DNA from: Thiococcus pfennigii
GTDB lineage: Bacteria > Pseudomonadota > Gammaproteobacteria > Chromatiales > Chromatiaceae
DNA length: 64,000 nucleotides
Assembly: GCF_016583835.1 (NCBI RefSeq)
Contig: NZ_NRRW01000012.1
Coordinates: forward strand, 23,680-87,679
Direction of reading: 5' to 3'
In this document: positions 56,742 through 64,000 of the stretch, piece after piece
Numbering within the stretch: the first letter of the stretch is position 1
Layout of the letters: the number at the start of each line of letters is the position of its first letter
Position numbers and translations under genes: made by a program
The notes under the pieces: model-generated
Told to the model about the DNA's origin: nothing
What the model saw: only the letters and a program-made list of their open reading frames with translations
Databases searched by the model: none

Positions 56742-56815
56742 TCCGCACCCCATACGCCGAGGGCCAAGGCGGGCCGGTCGCAGCGCTGGGCGCGGTGCTG
56801 GACGCCGACGCAGCC

Positions 56816-57295
56816 TCATCCCTCCGCGGCCAAGGGAATGAAGCGGATCCCGCGGACGCCCAGCGCCCGGCTCAACGCGAGCACGTCCGTGAGTTCGGCG
56901 CGGTTCGACGGCATCACCGTGAAGGCGAGGACGATGTTGGCGCCGCGCGCGACCAAGCGCGGCACGATGGCCTCGTAGGTCTCGGACTTGGCGCCGTGCA
57001 GACCGACCTGGATCGCCGAGAAGAGGGCCGCGGCGGTCTCCTCCAGCTCGTGACCGATCACGAGCGCGTTCGTCGCCAGATTCAACCGCCGAATGCCGCG
57101 CTTGCGCGCAAAATAGGCCAGCTCGATCAGGTGCGGCTGCAGGGTGGGCTCGCCGCCGAGGAAGCTGACCTCATCGACGACAAAGGGCTTCATCTTCAGC
57201 GACCTCGGGATCATCACGGCATGCGGTCCGGAGACGAACGACCCACGACGGCAGCGGCTCGCCGGCCAGCCGTATCGGCCGGCCGCGCCCGACAA
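56816..57295 (-). pseudogene. Radical SAM protein remnant without the Fe-S motif
   Basis: The frame encodes the middle of a radical SAM barrel: VDEVSFLGGEPTLQPHLIEL (the GGEP motif) and FARKRGIRRLNLATNALVIG, then FSAIQVGLHGAKSETYEAIV. The upstream CxxxCxxC loop that binds the 4Fe-4S cluster is absent, and the frame stops soon after GVRGIRFIPL, before a full barrel. Both ends appear lost. An intact radical SAM enzyme would need about 150 more residues. Likely a decayed fragment. Confidence 0.6.
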
Positions 57296-57719
57296 TCGCG
57301 TGGGACGACTCGATCGCTCGCCGTCGGCGACACGCGACGATGACGTTCAGCGCGCGAGTTGCCGAGTCGGACCAACGCGATCGAGAAGCCGGAGTCGCCG
57401 AGGCTTGTGCGTCGATGGCACAGAGGGCAGGGAGGGCGGCGTGTACGCCTTATCGTAATCGTGCGTGAATCGCGGCGACCGGTCTGCTTTGAAGATAGAC
57501 GGTCTCCGGCAAGTTGCAAGGCCCAAGCGCCGCTGCTTCGGCGTCATCCCGCGGCGAGGCACGCGCGGCCACTCGCACCCGAATCGTGAACGACGCCCTG
57601 CCGTGCGGTCCGATCTGCGCGCCGTCGGCATTCGGGCAACCGAGTTGAGCTGGCTCAGGTCATCGCCGCCGCCGTTGATCTACCCTGTCAGGATCCCGAC
57701 AGATCGCCTTATGGGGACC
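57296..57719. other. Gene-free stretch upstream of the first peroxidase gene
   Basis: No conserved frame was seen. The segment near 57640-57700 (gttgagctggctcaggtcat) resembles the one near 59380-59410 (gttgacccggctcaggtcgt), so part of this DNA was copied along with the peroxidase gene. Confidence 0.45.
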
Positions 57720-57889
57720 TTGAACCCAAGAACGGCAGTTGCCGCTTAATCATGGATTCAGGTGGTTGAAATCGCGCGGTGGCTCTAGGTGGGTCCTGCT
57801 CACCCGCTCGGTGAAGGCCGCTACGGCACCCGATGCACGTCGCGCGCGGCGCACCTCGGGCACCGTCCAACTGCCGCTTTTGGGTTGAA
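57720..57889. mobile_element. Inverted-repeat element with 22-bp imperfect ends
   Basis: Left ttgaacccaagaacggcagt and tg, right caactgccgcttttgggttg and aa, match at about 18 of 22 positions when inverted. The 126-bp interior has no frame. It looks like a third MITE-type element, but only one copy is in the window and no target duplication is clear. Confidence 0.45.
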
Positions 57890-57911
57890 AAATTGCCATC
57901 CGGGCAATTTT
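57889..57911. terminator. AT-rich hairpin with T-run
   Basis: aaaattgcc-atccg-ggcaatttt is a perfect 9-bp stem with a 5-nt loop, ending in Ts on both strands. It abuts the right end of the inverted-repeat element. It could be a bidirectional terminator or part of that element. Confidence 0.35.
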
Positions 57912-57959
57912 CCAAGACGCGAAGCCAAGATGCGATTTCCGCTTCGCTTCATTTCTTCG

Positions 57960-57974
57960 GCCGCGTAGGCAGCT
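57960..57974. repeat. Solitary gccgcgtaggcagct motif, copy 1
   Basis: This 15-mer resembles the core of type I-F CRISPR repeats (…GCCGCGTAGGCAGCTTAGAAA). No second repeat lies within a spacer length, and no cas gene is present. The same motif occurs at the matching place upstream of the second peroxidase gene. Confidence 0.4.
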
Positions 57975-58078
57975 CGAGAACGGCAGGCACCTCCGATAGG
58001 CAGGTGCAGCCTGGTGGCAGGGCCATCGGCAGACGATGAGCGGCCACGTGCCCGAGATCAGTTACCGAGAGGCACAAG

Positions 58079-59317
58079 ATGAAACACGAGATTCTCGTCA
58101 CGGCCTTGGTCGCAGCGATACCCGCCGCCACCGCCCTCGCCAGCGAGCCGATCACACCGATCCGCCCGGCCCAGGAGATCAACCTCGCCCAGGCCGAGCT
58201 CGGCAAGAAGCTCTATTTCGACCCGAGGCTCTCGAAATCGGGCTTCATCTCCTGCAACTCCTGCCACAACCTGAGCATGGGCGGGACCGACAACCTGCCC
58301 ACCTCGATCGGCCACAACTGGCAACAGGGGCCGATCAACTCGCCGACGGTGCTCAACTCGAGCCTGAACGTCGCCCAGTTCTGGGACGGGCGCGCCGCCG
58401 ACCTCAAGGAGCAGGCCGGCGGCCCGATCGCCAACCCCGGCGAGATGGCCTTCACGCACACCCTGGCGATCGACGTCCTCCAATCGATCCCCGGCTACGT
58501 CAGGGAGTTCCGGCTGGTCTTCGGTGAAGAGGGCATCGATATCGACAAGGTCACCGAGGCCATCGCCGAGTTCGAAGAGACCCTGGTCACACCCAACTCG
58601 CGCTTCGACCAATGGCTGCTCGGCGACGAGGACGCCTTGAGCGACGAGGCGGTCGCCGGCTACCAACTGTTCAAGAACAGCGGCTGCACCGCCTGCCACA
58701 ATGGGGCCGCCGCCGGGGGCACCACCTTCCAGAAGATGGGCGTGGTCGAGCCCTACCAGACCGACAACCCCGCCGAGGGCCGCTACGCGGTCACCGGCAA
58801 GGACGCCGACCGCTTCAACTTCAAGGTCCCGACCCTGCGCAATGTCGAACTGACCTACCCCTACTTCCACGACGGTGCCGCCTGGACCCTCGAAGAGGCG
58901 GTCAACACCATGGGCCGCATCCAGCTCGGCAAGAAGTTCACCCCCGAGGAGAACGCCCAGATCGTCGCCTTCCTCAAGAGCCTGACCGGTGAGCAGCCAA
59001 GCTTCGCCCTGCCGATCCTGCCCCCTTCGAGCGAAAGCACGCCACAACCGAAACCGTTCGACGACGAAACCGCATACGACAGCGACGCCACTACAGACGC
59101 ACAGGAGCCGTCACCCGCGACCGCAGCCGCCGCGCCCGCCCCGTCGACCGGCCAGTTGCAGGAACGCCTGCAAGCGCTCGGCTATGACCCCGGGCCGAGT
59201 GACGGTATCTGGGGGCCTCGCACCCGCCGCGCCCTGCAACACTTTCAGCGTGACCAAGGCCTAGACGCAAGCGGCGAGATCGATGCGGCGACAGCGACCG
59301 CGCTCGGTTTCGAATAG
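58079..59317 (+). CDS. Di-heme cytochrome c peroxidase/MauG family protein with peptidoglycan-binding tail
   Basis: This 412-aa exported protein has a signal peptide (ILVTALVAAIPAATALA) and two haem c sites: C59-NSC-H63 and C203-TAC-H207. The CcpA/MauG family layout is clear (LGKKLYFDPRLSKSGFISCN; NSPTVLNSSLNVAQFWDGRA; VPTLRNVELTYPYFHDGAAW). It should reduce peroxide or carry out MauG-like oxidations in the periplasm. After residue ~325 a Pro/Ala linker leads to a peptidoglycan-binding domain (LQERLQALGYDPGPSDGIWG, RALQHFQRDQGLD). The second copy at 59766 lacks that domain. Confidence 0.9.
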   Translation: MKHEILVTALVAAIPAATALASEPITPIRPAQEINLAQAELGKKLYFDPRLSKSGFISCNSCHNLSMGGTDNLPTSIGHNWQQGPINSPTVLNSSLNVAQFWDGRAADLKEQAGGPIANPGEMAFTHTLAIDVLQSIPGYVREFRLVFGEEGIDIDKVTEAIAEFEETLVTPNSRFDQWLLGDEDALSDEAVAGYQLFKNSGCTACHNGAAAGGTTFQKMGVVEPYQTDNPAEGRYAVTGKDADRFNFKVPTLRNVELTYPYFHDGAAWTLEEAVNTMGRIQLGKKFTPEENAQIVAFLKSLTGEQPSFALPILPPSSESTPQPKPFDDETAYDSDATTDAQEPSPATAAAAPAPSTGQLQERLQALGYDPGPSDGIWGPRTRRALQHFQRDQGLDASGEIDAATATALGFE

Positions 59318-59518
59318 GCGCGCTCGGGCGGCGAGGCGCGTCGACCTGAAATGTGCACGAACCGTACTCCGACCGTTGAGTTGACCCGGCTCAGGTCGTC
59401 GTCACCTGGGCTGCTCTACTCTGATGACACCTTGAAAGCTCGCCCTCCGGGCCATCTTTCGAGACGCAAAGCGCGCCGGCCTGGACAGTCGGGCGGCTGG
59501 CGCTTTGCCTTACTTTCA

Positions 59519-59535
59519 GCCGCGTAGGCAGCTTA
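59519..59535. repeat. Solitary gccgcgtaggcagctta motif, copy 2, interrupted by element B
   Basis: If element B (59536-59692) and one TTA copy are removed, the sequence reads gccgcgtaggcagcttagaa, which matches 20 consecutive bases of a type I-F CRISPR repeat pattern from memory. The element has thus inserted inside this motif. It is alone, so no array is claimed. Confidence 0.4.
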
Positions 59536-59692
59536 GGCGATTGCCGGAAATGTTTATACCAGATGGTGCAGGATTGAAGCTTGCCTTCAAGGAGCACCAC
59601 CAGGAGCATAGCCGGGCTATGTGATTGGTGGTGCGACACTGAAGGCGGGCGTCAAGACAAGCCAGATGGTATGAACATTGACAGAAATCGCC
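59536..59692. mobile_element. MITE-like structured inverted-repeat element, copy B
   Basis: This 157-bp element starts ggcgattgcc and ends aatcgcc, flanked by TTA on both sides (59533-59535, 59693-59695). Stem 1 pairs aatgtttatacca with tggtatgaacatt (one mismatch). An inner stem pairs gcaccacc with ggtggtgc and catagcc with ggctatg. Copy A (8438-8614) has different bases in the two main stems that still pair, while the loops and flanking blocks (aaggagc, gacaagccaga) are conserved. It lies between the two peroxidase genes; the remaining non-coding DNA 59318-59518 shows only the upstream duplication. Confidence 0.74.
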
Positions 59693-59765
59693 TTAGAAGT
59701 AGTGGACGGGCCGAGGGCCGGCAATTGCCGCCACACGCCCAAACACAGTTACCGAGAGGCACAAG

Positions 59766-60752
59766 ATGAAACACGAGATTCTCGTCACGGCCTTGGTCGC
59801 AGCGATACCCGCCGCCACCGCCCTCGCCAGCGAGCCGATCACACCGATCCGCCCGGCCCAGGAGATCAACCTCGCCCAGGCCGAGCTCGGCAAGAAGCTC
59901 TATTTCGACCCGAGGCTCTCGAAATCGGGCTTCATCTCCTGCAACTCCTGCCACAACCTGAGCATGGGCGGGACCGACAACCTGCCCACCTCGATCGGCC
60001 ACAACTGGCAACAGGGGCCGATCAACTCGCCGACGGTGCTCAACTCGAGCCTGAACGTCGCCCAGTTCTGGGACGGGCGCGCCGCCGACCTCAAGGAGCA
60101 GGCCGGCGGCCCGATCGCCAACCCCGGCGAGATGGCCTTCACGCACACCCTGGCGATCGACGTCCTCCAATCGATCCCCGGCTACGTCAGGGAGTTCCGG
60201 CTGGTCTTCGGTGAAGAGGGCATCGATATCGACAAGGTCACCGAGGCCATCGCCGAGTTCGAAGAGACCCTGGTCACACCCAACTCGCGCTTCGACCAAT
60301 GGCTGCTCGGCGACGAGGACGCCTTGAGCGACGAGGCGGTCGCCGGCTACCAACTGTTCAAGAACAGCGGCTGCACCGCCTGCCACAATGGGGCCGCCGC
60401 CGGGGGCACCACCTTCCAGAAGATGGGCGTGGTCGAGCCCTACCAGACCGACAACCCCGCCGAGGGCCGCTACGCGGTCACCGGCAAGGACGCCGACCGC
60501 TTCAACTTCAAGGTCCCGACCCTGCGCAATGTCGAACTGACCTACCCCTACTTCCACGACGGTGCCGCCTGGACCCTCGAAGAGGCGGTCAACACCATGG
60601 GCCGCATCCAGCTCGGCAAGAAGTTCACCCCCGAGGAGAACGCCCAGATCGTCGCCTTCCTCAAGAGCCTGACCGGCGACCAGCCGACCTTCGCCCTGCC
60701 GATCCTGCCACCCTCGGGCGAGAACACACCACAACCCCAGCCGTTCGATTGA
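59766..60752 (+). CDS. Di-heme cytochrome c peroxidase/MauG family protein, second copy
   Basis: This 328-aa product is essentially identical to the first ~305 residues of the 58079-59317 protein, including signal peptide and both haem sites (C59-x2-CH, C203-x2-CH). The DNA is nearly identical from about 20 bp before the ATG (cagttaccgagaggcacaag) to the codons for LKSLTG. Then it diverges, and the protein ends in a short Pro/Gln tail (ENTPQPQPFD) without the peptidoglycan-binding domain. Both copies should be free periplasmic enzymes apart from that tail. Confidence 0.9.
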   Translation: MKHEILVTALVAAIPAATALASEPITPIRPAQEINLAQAELGKKLYFDPRLSKSGFISCNSCHNLSMGGTDNLPTSIGHNWQQGPINSPTVLNSSLNVAQFWDGRAADLKEQAGGPIANPGEMAFTHTLAIDVLQSIPGYVREFRLVFGEEGIDIDKVTEAIAEFEETLVTPNSRFDQWLLGDEDALSDEAVAGYQLFKNSGCTACHNGAAAGGTTFQKMGVVEPYQTDNPAEGRYAVTGKDADRFNFKVPTLRNVELTYPYFHDGAAWTLEEAVNTMGRIQLGKKFTPEENAQIVAFLKSLTGDQPTFALPILPPSGENTPQPQPFD

Positions 60753-60798
60753 CGAGCGAATGTCCGCGGGGCCGGCACCGGCGGGCCTCGCGGATCGC

Positions 60799-61422
60799 TT
60801 ACTCGTCGACCGCCGCCGGCTCGGCCGGCGCGCCGTCCTGGTCTCTGGTCAGGCTACTGGCATAGAACTCGCTGAGTGCGATCAGATCGGTATCCGACAG
60901 CCTCTCGAGGCGCTCCTGCATCAGCGGCGGCTGTGGCATCTGGCTTGCCGCCACGCGATAGTCCTGCATCTGATACAGCAGGTAGCCCCGGGCCTGGCCG
61001 GCGAGCGGCGGCGTGTCCTTGTCCTGGAAGTGACCGCTCTGCTCATGACACTCCTCGCAATGTTCGGCATGCAGCGCCCGGCCGCGCTGCGCGCGTCGAG
61101 GGTCGACCTCTTCGAGCCGACCAACCCAGGGTCGAGTGCCGAAGTGCAGCGCCATGCGCTGCAACTGGCCGGACGTATAGCCCTTGGCGATCCGTCCCAT
61201 GACCGTACCCTGGCGCAGCCCCTTTCGAAATGCCTGCATCGTGGCATAGAAATAGAGGACATTCAGGCCGGAGATCGTCGGGACGTGCCGGCCCTCGCTG
61301 ACGCCGTCCGGCCCGTGGCACCCATTGCATGCCAAGGAGAGGGGGTCTGACGCGACCGTTCCCCCAGGCAGCAGTCCGACGATCAACAGAACGAAAAGGC
61401 GAAGACGGGCGAGGATCGGCAT
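60799..61422 (-). CDS. Di-heme class I cytochrome c (c4/FccA-like)
   Basis: This 207-aa exported protein has a signal peptide (residues 1-25) and two haem-binding sites, C32-NGC-H36 (ACNGCHGPDGVSEGRHVPTI) and C122-EEC-H126. The segment TVMGRIAKGYTSGQLQRMAL is typical of cytochrome c4 and of the cytochrome subunit of flavocytochrome c sulfide dehydrogenase. No flavoprotein subunit lies beside it, so its partner is unknown. It could pass electrons to the peroxidases upstream, towards which it points convergently. The in-frame start further upstream would bury the signal peptide; ATG 61422 is used. Confidence 0.87.
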   Translation of the reverse strand: MPILARLRLFVLLIVGLLPGGTVASDPLSLACNGCHGPDGVSEGRHVPTISGLNVLYFYATMQAFRKGLRQGTVMGRIAKGYTSGQLQRMALHFGTRPWVGRLEEVDPRRAQRGRALHAEHCEECHEQSGHFQDKDTPPLAGQARGYLLYQMQDYRVAASQMPQPPLMQERLERLSDTDLIALSEFYASSLTRDQDGAPAEPAAVDE

Positions 61423-61760
61423 CGGGAAACGGGGTGGAGCGGTGGCGGCCTGCGCGGCGATAGCTACGGTCGGCCCCGGATTGTAACCCACCGGACTCGG
61501 AAATCCCCGCCTCCCGGGCAGGATCGCGTCGGCACCACCCGGGCCCGTCGCCCCCGCGCGGCCGACGGCGCGCCGCACGAGCTGGTTGGCCGGCGATTGG
61601 CTGCCCGGATCGTCCGCAAGCGGATTCGTCCAAGCGCAGGCGACGCCGGCAGAAGCAACCGGTAACCCTCGTCTGCCCTCTCCTGCGGCTCAGGACGGAT
61701 CCGTCGTGGCCCTCGTCGACGACCCGCGCGGTCGTGCGCGGGCGGTCGCCGTCGAACCGC
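61423..61760. other. 338-bp gap, nothing recognisable
   Basis: The reading frame of the cytochrome gene stays open into this region, but it lacks family similarity and its composition is intergenic. No palindromes or promoters were identified. Confidence 0.4.
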
Positions 61761-62051
61761 TCACGACAGCAGGCCAGCCACGGTGATCGTCGTATAAACG
61801 GCCGCAACCGGGGCCGCCAGGGCAAGGATCGCGTAAGAAAACGCCCGGGCAGTCGAGCGCATCAGCGCGAGCAGCGTGAACACGAGCGCAACGATCGTGA
61901 CGCCAACGCCAGAGAAGAACAAGCTCTTCACACATTCCGTCTGGCACGTGCGACCCTCGAAGGGTCCCGAAAGCAGGGCCTGGCCGGTCGTCACCGTCAA
62001 GACCCAAGCGGCAATCGTCAACAGCAGCGCGAGCACCGGAAGTACTTTCAC
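61761..62051 (-). CDS. Small three-helix membrane protein of unknown function
   Basis: This 96-aa protein has hydrophobic segments at about residues 3-27, 44-64 and 70-94 and one loop with two Cys (GRTCQTECVKSL), which could be disulfide-linked in the periplasm. A ggaggtgg stretch precedes ATG 62051, a strong ribosome site. No family is recognised and no neighbour suggests a role. Confidence 0.6.
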   Translation of the reverse strand: MKVLPVLALLLTIAAWVLTVTTGQALLSGPFEGRTCQTECVKSLFFSGVGVTIVALVFTLLALMRSTARAFSYAILALAAPVAAVYTTITVAGLLS

Positions 62052-62146
62052 AGCGTTCCACCTCCATCTGTCTGGCCAATTAGACTATGTTGATCACTTC
62101 GAGGCACACACCTTCGGTTGGCGCACACCCAAGCCTGGACACCCGA

Positions 62147-62650
62147 TCAGACCGATGAGCGCGGCAGAAGATCGCCCCGCGCCTGCAAACGCTGCTGGAT
62201 CGAACGGTAGATCTGAACCAGACGCTCGGCAGCCACCATCGCGAGTTCGAGCCGGGCCAACCGCTCCACGACGCCCGCCAGATAATCGTGGGTAAACTCG
62301 TTGCGAATGCGCCGCAACTCGCTCCAGCCCTCGGCCGACCCGAGCCAGCCGATCTGTTCCAGCCGGTTGAGGCGATCGAGCACCGGCATCGCCGCGGGAT
62401 CTTCACCCAAAGCCCGCAGCAGGGCGGGCATGAGCCGCGCTCCCATATCGTCCTGTAGACGCGTATAACGATAGGCAAACTGATCGAGCAAGCGACGATC
62501 GGCTTTATCCAGGCGTCCCAGCCTGACCAGGTCGAGCGGTTGCCGACGTAGATCGGCCAGCGCCTCCTGCAACGCGTCGTGATGTGTGCCGCACAGGTAA
62601 CACGCCTGCTCGAGCGCGAGCCGAGCCGCAGGATCCGGACGCGCTGTCAT
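62147..62650 (-). CDS. hepT: HepT-like HEPN toxin
   Basis: This 167-aa all-helical protein has the HEPN RNase motif RX4HXY at R116-NEFT-H121-D-Y (ELRRIRNEFTHDYLAG). HepT toxins cleave RNA or are held inactive by AMP additions from the partner MntA on the Tyr of this motif. The start overlaps the end of the nucleotidyltransferase gene by 4 bases. At 167 aa it is slightly longer than standard HepT, with an N-terminal helix before the HEPN core. Confidence 0.8.
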   Translation of the reverse strand: MTARPDPAARLALEQACYLCGTHHDALQEALADLRRQPLDLVRLGRLDKADRRLLDQFAYRYTRLQDDMGARLMPALLRALGEDPAAMPVLDRLNRLEQIGWLGSAEGWSELRRIRNEFTHDYLAGVVERLARLELAMVAAERLVQIYRSIQQRLQARGDLLPRSSV

Positions 62651-62940
62651 AGTCGAATCCCCTGCGTATGTGCAATCTGGATGATAGGGCGACGGTCGAC
62701 CGTTTCGATGACGACGTCGATCTTGCGCTCGCCCAGCATCAGCTCTAGCCGCCCTAGCAGACGAATCTTGTCGATCAGCCCATGTCGGGCGCCTTCCGCC
62801 GGGCGAATCAGCAAATCGATATCGCCGCCGCGTTTCTGATCGTCCACTCTGGAGCCGAACAGCCAGACCTGCGCTGCGTCACCATAGACATCCGCCGTCG
62901 CTCGTTTGATCGCGTCGACTTGCTGAACGGTCAAGCGCAT
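62647..62940 (-). CDS. mntA: MntA-like nucleotidyltransferase antitoxin
   Basis: This 97-aa minimal nucleotidyltransferase has the signature G29-S30...D40-x-D42 in VWLFGSRVDDQKRGGDIDLL, followed by a third acidic strand KIDVVIETVD. MntA antitoxins transfer AMP to the HEPN toxin and so neutralise it. It directly precedes the HepT-like gene with a 4-bp overlap, the standard antitoxin-first order. Confidence 0.85.
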   Translation of the reverse strand: MRLTVQQVDAIKRATADVYGDAAQVWLFGSRVDDQKRGGDIDLLIRPAEGARHGLIDKIRLLGRLELMLGERKIDVVIETVDRRPIIQIAHTQGIRL

Positions 62941-63024
62941 GAGCCTGTCCTCCGGTATCGGCCTTGCCAGACGACGGCATCAGTCCCGTCGCAAATCAGG
63001 GCACCTTGAGACATTCAAGGCGCC

Positions 63025-63810
63025 CTACTGTCTGCGGAAGGCTGAAAGTCGCGTCTCCGCATTCCGGCGGATATTCGCGTAGAACAGGTTGTAGTCCATC
63101 AGGTGCATGCTCTTGCCGAGGGGGACATAGCCGCTCTGCTCGGGTTTATTGACCCATAGCTTGCCGTCGACGCACTGGGCGTCGGTAACGCCGGGATCGA
63201 GTCTGTCGAATTTGTGCGGTGTTTCACCCAAGTTGAGCTCCCTGGGCGCGTAGTCCCCGTCGCGGCGCCAGGTTAGCGGGTTGATACAGCAGCCCTCGCG
63301 CTTCGAGTGTCCGCGCGATTCGCTCGCGCCTCAGATGTAGGTGCTCCAAGACACGAAACGGCCTGTCTGGTCGGCGCGATCGCACGGCGGAATGTTCGCG
63401 AAGGCGCCGCAGGGGACTGGCCAACCGATCACATAGGCCGCCACGAGACGCTTCCTCAGTGCCGGATCCTTGTCGAAGAACTCGGCGAGCAAGCGCATAG
63501 CATGCAAGGAGCCCTGGCTGTGGGAAGCGATGATCAGCGGCCTGCCTTCGTCGAAGTGCGCCAGGAAGTAGCGAAAGGCATCGCGCACGTCTTCGTAAGC
63601 CATGTCCAAAGCGCCGCGCCCGCTCGGGGATCGCGACATGAAGCTCTTGAGCGCGGCTTGCCGATACCGGGGAGCGTAGACGCGGCAACAGCTGTTGAAG
63701 GCGCTCGCCTGCAAGCGGATCGGACCCTGGTCGGTGAGATGGTTCAGCCGCTCGTCGTCCGTGGTGGCATTCCACCCGCGCATCGACAGATAGGTCGTGG
63801 GGGTGCGGCC
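63025..63810 (-). pseudogene. DUF3089 alpha/beta-hydrolase-like gene, disrupted
   Basis: The reverse strand carries most of a DUF3089 protein: PTTYLSMRGWNATTDDERLN, SAFNSCCRVYAPRYRQAAL, the nucleophile elbow LIIASHSQGSLHAM and, after a stop, CCINPLTWRRDGDYAPRE and FDRLDPGVTDAQCVDGKLWV. An in-frame TGA (63331-63333) separates the two parts, which are otherwise in the same frame. The 5' end is also lost: sequence before PTTYLS is replaced by the end of an insertion sequence. Two independent lesions point to a real pseudogene. Confidence 0.75.
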
Positions 63811-63824
63811 TCCGCATAATGTGC

Positions 63825-64000
63825 TCAGCCGGCGCATTGAGCCCCGAACTGATCGATCTTCTGCCAGAACTGCGTCCACCGCCCGGCGGTGTGGGTGAGG
63901 GCGCGCAGGCTGAGGACGATCTTCGCGCCTTTGTTCTTCCAGCGCATGCCGGAGGCGCAGAGCCGTTGCTTGACCAGGGTCTTGCAGGCCGCCTCGGTGA
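63825..64000 (-). mobile_element. 3' end of an ISKra4-type transposase gene (partial, cut by window edge)
   Basis: The reverse frame reads TEAACKTLVKQRLCASGMRW, then KGAKIVLSLRALTHTAGRW and QFWQKIDQFGA before a stop at 63825-63827. This is the characteristic C-terminus of ISKra4-family transposases. The element's end lies between about 63805 and 63825, directly against the truncated DUF3089 gene. The rest of the IS lies beyond the window. Confidence 0.75.

Noticed and set aside
57465..57749. A 94-codon forward frame in the gap before the peroxidase genes
   Set aside because: It has no conserved motif, runs into the left arm of the inverted-repeat element and has no clear ribosome site.
57960..59535. 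CRISPR array suggested by two I-F-like repeat cores
   Set aside because: The two cores are about 1.56 kb apart, with no regular spacers and no cas genes. Their matching positions are explained by duplication of the upstream DNA.
60799..61422. FccA, the sulfide dehydrogenase cytochrome subunit
   Set aside because: The similarity is equally good to cytochrome c4, and no flavoprotein subunit gene is next to it. Only the broader class is called.

Overview
The window reads as a chromosome segment of a high-GC Gammaproteobacterium, most likely a member of the Chromatiales (purple sulfur bacteria). The basis is the strong GC-rich codon bias (every real gene carries long open antisense frames), gammaproteobacterial marker genes (bamC, the zipA-ligA pair, yajD, gcvR-bcp), abundant c-type cytochromes and sulfur-handling proteins (DsrE family, an ArsR-rhodanese fusion, a NifS-like enzyme). 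No rRNA or tRNA gene, prophage or CRISPR-cas locus was seen. The genus cannot be fixed from the sequence alone.

Layout. 0-5.7 kb: DUF58 protein and a TgpA-type transglutaminase, a polysaccharide flippase, and two tandem glycine-zipper secreted proteins. 5.9-12.6 kb: amylosucrase, a YajD HNH protein, a TrpD2-like phosphoribosyltransferase beside a Rieske ferredoxin, and an OPT transporter. 13-18.5 kb: hemerythrin, a class A beta-lactamase-like exported hydrolase, and a sulfur-related cluster (ArsR-rhodanese, DsrE, NifS-like, unknown 165-aa protein) that ends in two gene remnants meeting at a junction. 18.8-32.7 kb: housekeeping (ATM1-type ABC exporter, S24-like protein, bamC-dapA, gcvR-bcp-phoH, dsbA, queC with a three-domain QueD fusion, rfbD, ssb, YajR-like MFS). 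33-43 kb: accessory enzymes, a fused dipeptide ABC ATPase, HMA-like and cupin proteins. 43-51.5 kb: a carbonic anhydrase homologue lacking two zinc ligands, then ligA-zipA-smc and an HD hydrolase. 51.7-57.3 kb: subtilase, alpha/beta hydrolase, deacetylase-GNAT pair, SnoaL-like protein, radical SAM remnant. 58-64 kb: two almost identical di-heme peroxidase genes, a di-heme cytochrome c, a HepT/MntA toxin-antitoxin pair, and a DUF3089 gene broken by an IS end and a stop codon.

The most unusual content lies outside ordinary genes. Two copies (8438-8614 and 59536-59692) of a short inverted-repeat element are each flanked by a 3-bp direct repeat. They keep their stems paired although the stem sequences differ, as if the fold were selected. 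A second inverted-repeat family occurs at about 34.15 and 41.73 kb, and several REP-like palindrome families sit in the gaps. The peroxidase duplication shows a sharp switch from near identity to divergence, which suggests recent gene conversion. Several enzymes look altered at their active sites: the carbonic anhydrase homologue, the NifS-like protein with a missing internal segment, the S24-like protein without Ser/Lys, and two of the three QueD domains.
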